Shown here one piece after another: positions 45,101-55,441 of a DNA stretch of 64,000 bases. The notes beneath the pieces were generated by a model. The model made no database searches and was not told the origin of the DNA. It was given only the letters and a program-made list of their open reading frames with translations. Made by a program: the position numbers and the translations under genes. The stretch's first letter is position 1, and every line of letters starts with the position of its first letter. The DNA is from Fulvia fulva (taxonomy: Eukaryota; Ascomycota; Dothideomycetes; Mycosphaerellales; Mycosphaerellaceae): the NCBI RefSeq assembly GCF_020509005.1, contig NC_063017.1:372001-436000 (forward strand), in the 5' to 3' direction.

Positions 45101-46942
45101 GTCGAGTACTTTGTCGGCTATAGGGTGCGGCTATATAAGGCTTTCCTAGGAAGGGTAGTATATATTAAAGTCTCCTACTACGATATGGCACCCTTGTCTC
45201 TTAAGCGCACTATCTAGGTGTCTATAGACCTCTAGGTCGCGGCTAGACCTCGAGGCTAGCGGTTATATATATAGGTTGTGTATCTAGGTGCTACCTACGT
45301 AGAGGGAGGTAATATCGCCCCTGCCTTCTTCGTCTACGTAGTACACTACCTCCTAGTCGGATTCTAGTATATCCTTGCTATAGTTAACGTTATACTAGAT
45401 AATGCTAAGCGTGTCGAGGCTAGTTATCGGCATCGACAATCATTTCCTCTATATCGTCCTATGTCCTACTACCCTATACGTCCTAGTCTACGCCTATCGG
45501 CTATATACTAAAGGGGAGCCGGGCCTAGTTAGATTCCCTCGCCGTAGCTAGTAGAGTACGTAGCCTCCCGTACGCCCTAGGTTACGTATCCTTTATATCG
45601 TTCTCGGCCCTAGGGCGCTTATACCCGACCGCCGCTAGTTAGTTCCGGTATAGGCTAGCCTTACGGTCGCCGTAGAATCTTAGGGCGACGGTTCTGTTTG
45701 TGATTGCCTTGTTTTTCGCTAGTTTCCGCTATAGGCATTCCGTACTATACGATAGGTAGTGCCCCGGACAGTTCGCGTACCGTCTCGTAGTCGATATATA
45801 GTCCCTAGACATATAGTCTCCTATATAGTTCGAGCAGGCCTACTTATTTATACACGTATAGGTTTAGTGTCTATACTATTAGCATTTGAAGTATTAGAGG
45901 ACACGAAAGGATAAGGAGTGCTTTTCTACTATCTTGAGGCTATATTGCTAGACTAGGCCTTGTTCTATCGCTAGATCCGCCGCTTTCGCGTCTTATAGCT
46001 ATACTATTAGCGCCGAGGCCTTCTTGCCTTCTAGCCATTTCCTATAGAGCCAAGTCGCCTTCTAGATTAGAGAGTTAAGAGTGACCGGGTTGTCCTCTTA
46101 GAGAGCGCGTAGGTGACCCTAGTTAGTTAGGTCAAACTCCTTAGGTATATCGTAGACTAGGATCGTAAATTGTTTCGTTAAGACCTTCGCTAATGCCGTA
46201 ACCTTAGATACCTACTAGGGCTGTGCCTCTAGGTGCCTCCTAGTAGTAGTAGAGCTAGTATAGATCTATAGAGTGCCGTTAGACTGTTAGTTCACTACGA
46301 CTACCCCTAGTTAGTTAATTCGTTAGGCGAGCTCCTTATTCGATAGCTTCGTAACTTCGGCCTAGTCTTCCTTTGCTATAATACGGATCGTAACTATATC
46401 GTGCGTTAGGCGGGGGCCTAGTATCGATGCCGCGACCGATGCCTAGCTATAGGGGTATTGATTCTAGGTGGCCTTACTAATCGCCTAGGACGTCGTCCTT
46501 ATTTCTTATTACCCTCGGTAATACGACAGTACAAGCGCCGTACGTAGCTAAGTGATCATTACCTATAGAGACCGGTAAGGGAGCTAATCGTTAGTTTCTA
46601 TACTTTTTACGTCCTCTATAAGTTGCTACTAGTTGTCTTAGGGGGGCTTCGCCTATAGGGCCGTAGGCGCCGTTAGTACCGTAGCCTAGGCTACTATTAC
46701 CTAGGAGTTGCCTAATGTAGCTAGGCACCTCCGCGACGTTTAGAGCTAAAGAAATAGGGTGAAGAGAGCTTCAAGCTATCTAGATTAAATGAGGTAGAAC
46801 TCCCTTAGTCCTAGGGGTAGTGGCCTGCTTTGTATATCGTTAGAATGGCCTTAATAAGAGCTTTCGAATGTGTCTTGTTTTGGCGTAGAGATCGATAAGC
46901 CTTAACTCAAGACATAATATAGTGTATAACTTTAGTATCCTT
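42119..46942 (-). mobile_element. Tad-like LINE, copy 2, heavily RIP-mutated
   Basis: Reverse-orientation copy of the LINE at 9015-14006. It is 4824 bp, flanked by the 14-bp target duplication TACGGAAGTATATA at 42105-42118 and 46943-46956. Both copies end with the same AAATCTATCTATC tail. RIP is heavier than in copy 1: even the ORF1 start codon (near 46700) has become ATA. The endonuclease, RT and C-terminal CPCG regions can still be aligned; RT FVDDINILA is at 43532-43560. The first 40-60 bp of the 5' leader differ from copy 1. Confidence 0.92.
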
Positions 46943-46956
46943 TACGGAAGTATATA

Positions 46957-49900
46957 CTATATAGATTAACCTACGCGAAGTATATACGGCTAAGAGCGCG
47001 GCCGATCTAGTTATAGTATAAGCGTTAGGGCTTTACGCTATAATAGTATAAAAGGTTATAGGCGGTAACGCTATATTCGCGTACGCTATATATATTAAAG
47101 ACAGCTACTATAGAACGCTCCGTTATCGATAGGAGTACTAGGTAGAGGCCTACGCGATAAACCTAGCTAATAATAACGTATTTATAGAAAAGCTATACCG
47201 GAAGCAGAAGGACCCCGACGTACTCGGTAAGCTACCGGCTATATACTATTATCGGTAAGCTCTATTCTCGAAGTTAGAGTTAGACAAGCTACTACCTTAT
47301 TGCCCTAGCCTAGATTATAAGATTAAGCTAAAGAAGGATACTCGGCTACCGTTTAAGCGGCCCTATCCGATTTCGAATAGAGAGTTAGAAGTAGTAAAAG
47401 CTTAGGTAGATAACTAACTTTAGAAAGGTAATATCTAACGAAGTAACTTCCCTATAGTATTACCGGTAATTATCGTACGTAAACTAGGTAGTAGACTACG
47501 CGTCTATATCGACTACCGCGCCCTAAACGCTATTACTATAAAATCGAGGTACCCTATCCTACTTATTTAAAAAACCCTTAACCGGATTAGTAGTAAGAAG
47601 TACTTTACTAAGCTCGATATAATCGCTGCCTTTAATCGCTTACGTATCGCGGAAGGGGACGAGTAGAAAACGGTATTTACTACGCGCTACGGTCAATTCG
47701 AATGTCTAGTAATGCCCTTTAGTCTCTATAATATACCCGGTACCTTCTAGTTATATATTAATAACGCGCTCTGAGAGTACCTAGACGATTTTACCTCCGC
47801 GTACCTCGATAACGTACTTATATTTAGCGACACCCTAGAGGAGTATATCGTTTACGTCGAGAAAGTTATAGCGAAGCTATAGGAGGTAGGACTTCAACTC
47901 GACATTAATAAGTACGAGTTTCACTTCTAAGAGACGAAGTACCCTAGCTTAATTATAGGCGCGGACGGTATTAAGATAGATAAGGACAAGATCGCCGTAA
48001 TCTAAGAATAGGAGACCCCTCGTAACCTAATAGATATCCTATCCGTCCTTAGCTTTTATAACTTCTATAGGCGGTTTATTTATAACTACTTAGGTATCGC
48101 CTACCTAATAATATAGCTTACTAAGAAAGACGTACTATAGGTATAGGGTAACGAATATTAGGACGCTTTCGAACGTATAAAATAAGCGTTTACTAAGGAC
48201 GATATTATACTCGTACATTTCGTACCTAGGCGAGAAATAAAGCTCGAAACGGATACGTCGGACTTTGTTACTACTATAGTAATGTCGTAGCGAGGAGAAG
48301 ATAGTATATAGCGCCTAGTAGCTTTTATGTCTAAGAAGATATCGCCGTAAGAATATAACTACGACATCTATAATAATGAACTACTCGCTATCGTAAAAGC
48401 CTTTAAGGGATAGAAGCTAGAGCTTATATCTAGAGACATTAATAGAGATAAGGCCGACTTCGAAAACCTTACCGACGAAAGCGGTAAGCTAATCCTAGTA
48501 TACTCCAATTATAAGAACCTTAAATAGTTTACGAGTACTAAGGTTCTAAATAAACGCTAGGTACGTTAGTCCGAGTTCTTATCGTAGTTCTACTTTAAGA
48601 TTGTCTATATTCCTAGTAAGACGAATGTCAAACCTAATACTCTAATACGGCGGCTATAGGACGTCTCTATAAACGATAACGACCTACGAAGGTAGTATTA
48701 AGAATAGACGTTACTACCTAAGTACCGATTCCTTAATATCTCGCCGATAGAGATCCGTCTAGGCCGATAGGACAATAAACTTATAACTAAGATCCGCGTT
48801 ATATACGGAGAAGCGGAGCTATAGTAAGCGTTACGCTAGTTAGACGTAGGAGAGCCTTATACGCTACTACGCTAGTACCGTATAGATAATAGCGAGGCGG
48901 TAGCTATAGGCGGCCTTATCTATATTAAGAACAGATACGGCGGCTATAACGTCTTCGTACTAGACGTACCGGGTTTACGCTTTAAGGTCTTCTAAGTCTA
49001 TTATAGCACCCCCTCTACTAGTTACCTAGGTCGTACGAAGACCTACGAGCTTATTACTCGCGACTTCGTCTAGCCCGGCCTTTCGTAGTATATACGTAAT
49101 AAGATCTTTAAGTACTACGAATACCGCTCGTTAAAACCCTCGTAGATGTTAAGAATATATAGGTCATAGGGTCAATATTAGGTACTTAGGGGGATTAGTG
49201 ATTAGGGCTTACTAGTCAAGTCCTAAGTATAGCTATCCCTCCTAAAATACCTATACTAATACTAGCGATACTATATATAGATATACGCTATCCTATTAGG
49301 TCCTTCTTTGTCTTTCGTATAATCCGCCGTCTTCTACTACTACGTAACTTGTACCTGTTTTATAGTAGACGTAATACCTAGGGCTACTAAAACCCCTACT
49401 AATCCCGTTTAAACTATAGGACGAAATTGCTATAGATTTTGTAGTAGGACTACCGAAGAGTACTAATTATAATAGCGTGATATATACTAATGCCCTTACG
49501 ATTACTAACCGTACGGGTAAGGGATACTATATAATCCTAGTAAAGGAGATAACGGCCGAATATATTGCCGAGGTCTTCGTCCGGGACTACTACCGCTTAT
49601 ATAGTACCCCTCTGTCTATTGTTATAGATCGAGGTAGTTAGTAGCTATTAGCTTTTTAGTAACGCTTCTACAAACTAGTAGGGATAGTCTATAAGTTATC
49701 TATAGCCTTCTATCCTAAGACCGATAGATAGTCTAAGAACACGAATAAGGAGATAGAGAAGTACCTCCGTATCTTTATCGACTACGTATAAGGAGATTAG
49801 GTATAGTAGCTTCCGCTAGCGGAATTCGTAAAGAATAACTACGTTATAGAAGTAATAGGTATATCGCTATTCTTTACCGAACGAGGTCGTAATCCTCGTA

Positions 49901-50820
49901 CTAGTAACTTTAATAGAGATAGCCTCCCTAAGCGTCTAATGCCTACTAAGTAACGCCTATCCGCTGAAAAGGCAGAGCGTTTTACTTAATAGATAAAGGG
50001 CTTCTATACGTACCTATACGAATACTTACGTTACAATTAAGCCCTATAAGTAGATAACGCTAATATATACCGTACTATACTACCGCGATATAGCCTAGGC
50101 GACCGTATCTATATTAATACTAAGGACTAGAAGTCATTACGCCTAGCCAAGAAGCTTAATATTAAATAGTTAAGACCGGTAATAATTACTACCGCGCTCG
50201 GTAAGAATACGTATAGTATTGCCCTACTAGAGACGATCCGCGTATATAACTCCTTCTATTTAAATCTTCTCCGACCGGTAGATCTAGAAGATAACGTACG
50301 ACCGCCGCCGATCGAGGTTACTAATAAGACTAGTAATACGTTTAAGACCTAGGAGGTTAAACACGTCCTAGATTCTAAGCCGGAGGGTAGAGGCATCACT
50401 ATACTAGTGAAATAGAAGGGCTATTTAGATAGTAAGTCTATCTAGGAGCCCGCGAGCGTAGTATATAAGGATGTACCGAAGGTAGTCGTAGACTTTAAGT
50501 ATAATAACCTAACTAAGTCTATACCAATTAACTTTTATCCGCTAGAAGATTAGATTCTAAATAAGACCTTAGTCGATATAAGGCCGGACGCGAACGTAAT
50601 AGATCTAGTACCTTAGTTAACCGTAACGGTATAGCCTCTACGTAAAGGTAATAGCCCTATAGCTCTAGCTAAGGATAACTATACGCCTAATACTAACGAT
50701 AGCTATATGAAAAAGGTTTTAGTACCTACTTCTAGTAAGTTATTAGAGCTAATAGACGAAACGAACGATATAGAGGATAATAAAGCTTTTATATTTACGC
50801 TTAGGGAGATTTAAGGACAT
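46957..50820 (+). pseudogene. Gypsy-4 pol (RT, RNase H, integrase, chromodomain), RIP-inactivated
   Basis: Domain order is that of a chromovirus. RT is about 47260-47900, with an [18 protein letters not shown] block near 47482 and YLDNVLIFS near 47800, where the second catalytic Asp is Asn. RNase H is about 48240-48560 (ETDTSDFVTT). The integrase zinc region is near 49020-49100, and the integrase core from about 49420 (IAIDFVVGLPKS). The chromodomain is about 50335-50520, with VK-KGYLDSKSI in which Trp is now TAG. A solo Copia LTR splits the integrase between zinc region and core. Confidence 0.85.
49147..49364 (+). repeat. Solo Copia-type LTR, RIP-mutated
   Basis: A 218-bp insertion in the Gypsy-4 integrase, flanked by the 5-bp duplication GTAGA (49142-49146 and 49365-49369). 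It starts TGTTAAGA and ends ACCTGTTTTATA, the same ends as the Copia LTR at 2459-2694 (TGTTAAGA...ACCTGTTTTAACA). The middle is clearly diverged and the length differs. It is the scar left by LTR-LTR recombination of a related Copia subfamily. Confidence 0.87.
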
Positions 50821-50857
50821 ACGCTTCGAGACGAAGGTGTTTTAGAAGGGGGGGTAG

Positions 50858-51047
50858 TATTACGGCCGCTCCGTAAGTGAAGGATTCGAATCTGATCACG
50901 TGACCCGGATGACTAAGCTCGGCCCAATGCCGACGCCCGACACCTCGGCCTTTAAGTATAGGCCTCGTTCTTAGACTCTCTTCTCTCTTTAGCTATCGAC
51001 TTTATTAATACTATACCCTTATACTCTCGTACTATAGTCTCGTAATA
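50858..51047 (+). repeat. 3' LTR of Gypsy-4 with an unmutated patch
   Basis: 190 bp preceded by a G-run polypurine tract (50848-50854). Bases about 50864-50942 keep many CA and TG dinucleotides (for example GATCACGTGAC), while the remaining 107 bp have almost none. Confidence 0.85.
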
Positions 51048-51719
51048 GTATAACTCGGTCAAGTACGACACCTAATACTTAGTACTCTTTATATACTATC
51101 GCGTTTCTCTATAATCTCCTAATCGTAGCTTCTTATATCTCTCTATACGTTAGTAATAATCTATTTGAAGTATTATAAGTAGGTATAAGTACGTAGTCGG
51201 ATAAGGTATAAGTCGAATAGATTATCTATCTAAGAGAGGCGCGGGGTACGCGAGGTTCTTATACAAGCGCTAAGCCCGCTTACGTAAGTAGGGGTCTAAG
51301 CCCGTATATATAGGTTAAGGTAAATGTTCCCCGGTACGGTAATAAGGGCTAGCTAAGTAGATAGCGGTATAGTAACTACGGTCGGACTGGCTATAACGTA
51401 CGAACGTACTAGGAAGACAAAGAGAACAATTCTGAATCGGATAAGAGTATTAAGTTTACTAGTTCTCTATTTAATAGTAGTAAAAACGATTAATAAAGAA
51501 TACGAGTTAGTCGTACTAAGACAAAATTCCTAGCTTACTAGTGTTCCTAGCTCACTAGTGCTTTACGTTATACTATTCTAGACTAAGTAACTAAGAATAT
51601 ATCTAGCGCTATAGCTTATTACTAAGCTTAAGCTTTTTCTAGAGGCTATAAGAATAGCTCCTCCCTTAAATTTTCTTCTTTCCTTCGTCTTACTTTCTAA
51701 AACAAGTATATCAACTCGT
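51048..51719. other. RIP-mutated border zone without recognisable gene
   Basis: TA-rich, CA/TG-poor sequence with no coherent domain on either strand. It contains a 16-bp near-perfect direct repeat (about 51528-51561, CCTAGCT(T/C)ACTAGTG with spacer). It is probably an old transposon remnant or a flank mutated by RIP spreading from the Gypsy. Confidence 0.6.
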
Positions 51720-51842
51720 TATTGCCTGTTTTGTGCACGCGCTTGCCCCGCGGAGTCGGATCTCTTAGGTAGCCCCACTACACCTTCCCATATATCAGCG
51801 TTAGCCATACTGCCTAACGACACCACATCACTACCAAGAACA
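51720..51842 (+). promoter_or_regulatory. Leader and proximal promoter of the SRA-domain gene
   Basis: Normal CA/TG frequency returns at about 51720, so only some 120 bp of unmutated DNA precede the ATG at 51843. The start context AGAACAATGA is good for fungi. No clear TATA box in this short stretch. Any upstream promoter elements would have to lie in the RIP-mutated DNA. Confidence 0.5.
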
Positions 51843-53064
51843 ATGACGGCCGTGTTACCGCCGGGCAATGACGGAGTCGTATACCTCAAGAAGGAACTGA
51901 AAGAGGTCATCACCAAGTTAGCCCAAGAATCACGTAAAATAGGACGCGCACCCGCAGAGAGCGACCAAGCAAGACAGCTGTTGCCCCGGTTAGACGACCT
52001 CCTGACATTGCTGGAGAACAGTGAAGTCAATGAGCGGACCCGTCAGGACAGCAAGATTAATGAGGGCCTCAAGCTCATCTACGTTGAGGGCAACAACTTT
52101 CACTTCCACAACAAGCATGTGGAGCGCGCTCGAGCTCTGTCCGAGCGGTGGATGTCTGTAGCTCCGGTGCGGCAACCAGCAGCGCAGACTGCGGGTGTGA
52201 AGCGGGAGCCCTCTAGCGTCGATGAAGAGATCCAGTCCACCAAGTCACCTAAACGCAGCAACACAGCGACAGCCTCTGCCTCTCGAAGGGCCGACAGCGG
52301 CATTGACCAAGCAATGGCAAGCGTAAAGCGTCCTCCGTTTGACAACCTGATATGGGGTCGACATGGCATTCTGCATGGCCTAGCCCTCAAGAGAAGTGAC
52401 GAGAGAAAAGTCCTGATCATAAATCCGGAATATGCTGATCAACAACGACCTGCCAAAGTCTTCGGCCACAACGACATTACTGTGAGACGATGGTTCCCCA
52501 AACAGGCGAGTACTCGCCAGGTCCTCATTGCGTCTCATGCTAACTATATCGTCCCAGCTCTGCGCCGTATTCCATGGTGCCCACGGCCAACACCAGGCCG
52601 GAATCCACGGTGACCCCAATAAGGGAGCATATTTGGTCGTCGTCTCAGGTCAATACGACGACCTTGACCAGGACAGAGGCGATGTCCTCTTCTATTCTGG
52701 CTCCGGCAGCCACGCAAACACGAACCCGCGGCAAACGCCGACTCCCACAAACGGCACAAAAGCACTCCACGCATCCCTCGCGTCCGAGCAGCCCGTACGT
52801 GTACTACGCTCACACAGTGGCCAAAGCCGTTATGCTCCTAGCAAAAGTCTACGATATGATGGCCTGTATCGTGTCACGGCTGTTCGGAACCCCACGAATA
52901 TACACGGTGGACTTTATGAGCAGTTCAAGTTGGAGAGGATAAGTCAGGAAGAGGACGATCTGCAGATCCCACTTGAGCGCTGCAAGGCTCGTCCGAATGG
53001 CCAAGACTTGAGCGACTATGACAGGATCGAGTATGGGTATCGTTCGAGGCAGCAATATCCGTAG
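51843..53064 (+). CDS. SRA/YDG-domain protein (putative methyl-CpG/hemimethyl-DNA reader), two exons
   Basis: Proposed exons 51843-52505 and 52558-53064 (389 aa). The C-terminal half is an SAD/SRA domain: NDITVRRWFP near 210-219, GAHGQHQAGIHG near 228-239, the GAYLVVVSGQYDD strand near 244-256, then the diagnostic RYDGLYRV near 320-327. SRA domains bind 5-methylcytosine, often hemimethylated, by base flipping (UHRF1, SUVH proteins). The N-terminal 110 residues look helical and a basic Ser/Lys-rich stretch near 119-150 could be a nuclear signal. There is no RING, PHD or SET domain, as is usual in fungal SRA proteins. The domain is split over two frames. A 52-nt intron with donor GCGAGT (a GC-AG intron), branch CTAAC at 52540-52544 and acceptor CAG at 52555-52557 restores frame and the domain spacing. 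A 37-nt GT-AG alternative (52521-52557) is also in frame but very short. The gene borders the RIP island. Confidence 0.85.
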
Positions 53065-53696
53065 TTGACCGGCTGGGTGTCGTTGATGGGTTACATGGTG
53101 GATAAATTATGGGAGATACGATGTACGATAATGAGTTTTACAAGCTAGCATTGGTGGATAGTGCTTCAGCCTCATGACCTGATCAGCGAAGAGGAAGATG
53201 AAGTACAGACCACGCGTCAGATGTGCAGACGGATCAAGAGAGAATTGAGCTTTGATGGTATAGGACTGAGATCCCACCCGAGGCGCGAGAAAAGCAATGA
53301 GGGATGGCAAATTGCACATTGATCGCATAGCTACTGGTGACTGCCCGATATTCGCGAGGCGATGTCCCTGTCGAGAGGGGCTTCTACATAAAAGATCTGA
53401 ATACCCCTCAAGTTTGCCCTGGTGTCCCTGTGGATCACGCACCTCTCGTGACGACGAGACCAGCGTCGTGTGTATCTCCGCGCTGATCTCTATAATCGGC
53501 GCTTGCCCATCTCAAAGAGAGCCCGTGGCGTGGCGTATGATTCGCCTCTCACCGCCTGGCTTGGAGGTCGCCTCTATGCCATGAGAGGCTGTCAATGATA
53601 AGACCAGACCTCGTTCTTCGTAGTGTTGCATCAGTGCACTCAACTGTCATCGCCTCTCATCGCTATATTTATAAATCTTCACGCAGCCCCACAACC
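53065..53696. other. Convergent 3' intergenic region
   Basis: 632 bp between the stop codons of two convergent genes. Open frames here (for example 53107-53442 minus) have no recognisable domain. It should hold both 3' UTRs and terminators. A pyrimidine-rich tract begins near 53680. Confidence 0.6.
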
Positions 53697-55441
53697 TCAA
53701 CCCACATCCTCTTCCTCCCCTCCCTCTCCCTCTCCCTCTCCCTCTTCAACAACCCTCCCCGCCCCCTCCGGCGGAAACCTCGTCACCATCAACACCACAA
53801 ACGCACCCACCGCCAACCCGCCATTCGCCAAAAACGTCAAACTCGGCCTCCCAATCGCCGCAGAAGCCGAGAAAACGTACCCAAACAACCCCGTTGTCGC
53901 CAATCGCGCCATCATCTCCACTAAGCTGATCGCACTCAGCGCGTCAGCCCGTTGCGAGGGCGAGCACATTTGCAGGATCGTGCCCTTGGCAGCGGATCCC
54001 GTTCCGGCTGCGAGGGGGAGGATGATGGCTACGATGTAGAGTTGCCAGCCTTGGGTTGCGAAGGTTGCGAGGGCGGTGAGGATGCCGTCTACGAGGATGC
54101 TGTAGCGGGTGTAGATTAGGTCGAATTGGAAGGATTCTTCTTTTTCGTTGGGGGCTGGTGGGTGAAGAGGTTCGTGGTCTGCGTCGCCCTCGATTGGGCC
54201 TGGTTCGTAGTCTTCCAGATTGAGGGGAGGTTCTGACATTATCGATGATCTCCGGGTGAGCTTTTCTGCGCGGTTGCCATCTCGGTTGTCCATCCAATTT
54301 CTGCCGCCGTGGATGATGGCGGGAAAAGCGAAAGTGAGGAACAAGCCGCGGACCAGGGAGTTGACGGAGATGAGGTACCCGTTCTCAGTTGTGCCGAAGT
54401 CGAGGACGTCGGTGGCGAACATTTGCAACAGCACGGGGATGTAGCCGGTTGCGAGGAGTGCGAAGAAGGCTCCGGCACCAAGGAGAAGCATCCCATATTC
54501 CCTTTGCACACGACCGTCTTTCAGTGCCCACCTCTGCGGTACAAACATTTTGAGTGGCTCGAAGAATGCACCCAAAGACGCTGTCTTCTTCAACTGTTCG
54601 GGCGTAATGTCGTTCGGCAATTGCGGGAGGAACAAGAAGACATAGGTCGTAGAAATGCAGAACAGTACAAGTGTTGCTCTGAACGGCGCAATGGTGCTGA
54701 TGAGGTCACTTAGTAGGCCACCGGCAAGATATCCCAGAGAGTTGCCGAAGAACGCGACTCCTTGTAATCGTCCAAGAGTGGCAGTCCTTTGCTCCGGCTT
54801 CACGATCTCGGTGGCATACGAGTTGAGCGCGAGAAGGTAGCCTGCAGGCCCGCCGAAGATTGTAATCGCTTGCGAGCATTGGATGATGATGATGCCAATG
54901 CCAGCTCCAAGCTGAACCCCGACATTCTGGACGGCTAATCGCACAGCAGGCCAGAGGCAGGAAGTGAGAAGTGCTGACTTGATACCGAATCGCTTGATAC
55001 ACCAGCCAGTCCAGAACAGGTTTGCTACGCCAAAGAATGTTGTTCCAGCTCCAAGAAGTGCCACAGCACGTGCTGTGCTTGCTTCGACGTCCGTTATTCT
55101 ACATCGACCAGGTACTGGGCCGGGGTCGGGATGAGTCTTATAATACTCGTCGCAGGTCATTACGCCGAAGACATAGATAAGTCTGTACACAGAAGTCAGT
55201 GCAAGCATTGGCCACAACAAAATTTGACGTACGGCACCTGCGTCACGCCAAATGACAGTGACATAAGGCATGAAGTGAACAATACCCTCAACACTACTGA
55301 ATTGCCCCATCTTGGCTCCGCAGCTGGGGTGTTTGATTCTTTGCGGAGAAGCGGTGTCCTCTCCGAATCTGCAGAACTTCTGGAGTGAACGGAAACCATG
55401 GCTTTTGACTTGATCGAATCCCGATCTTGGTCATTGGCCAT
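53697..55441 (-). CDS. Major facilitator superfamily transporter, two exons
   Basis: Exon 1 is 55441-55233 and exon 2 is 55182-53697 (564 aa). The 50-nt intron has donor GTACGT, branch CTGAC and acceptor CAG; splicing joins TQVP to LIYVFGVMTCDEYY, a run typical of fungal MFS_1 carriers. The start ATG at 55439-55441 has a strong context (CACACCATGG). About twelve membrane segments are visible, for example near residues 47-70, 110-130, 150-175, 195-215 and 455-485, with a hydrophilic central loop near 350-420. The protein ends in an acidic Glu/Gly tail encoded by a GA/TC-rich run. An acidic dileucine ERTPLL at 27-32 suggests sorting to vacuole or endosome. The substrate cannot be deduced. It is divergent from the kinase gene, 1.5 kb away. 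Confidence 0.88.

Larger units (their letters stand above)
38944..51047 (+). mobile_element. Ty3/Gypsy chromovirus (Gypsy-4), split by a LINE and a solo LTR
   Basis: The remaining 107 bp of the 5' LTR are 38944-39050. The 3' LTR is 50858-51047 (190 bp, TATTACGG...CGTAATA), and its last 107 bp (50941-51047) match the 5' remnant base for base in length. The interior is gag (39.1-42.1 kb), then LINE copy 2 (42119-46942), then the end of gag and pol (46957-50820). A solo Copia LTR lies inside the integrase. Without insertions the interior is about 6.7 kb, normal for a chromovirus. Heavy RIP. Confidence 0.87.

Noticed and set aside
1..51719. A biosynthetic or defence gene cluster in the long AT-rich part
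   Set aside because: All coding traces there are retrotransposon or transposase domains with RIP stops, apart from one short unassigned ORF relic at 14760-15300.
51843..52613. A single-exon 256-residue gene model
   Set aside because: It loses the SRA domain after WFPK; the domain continues in another frame and a short intron reconciles both.
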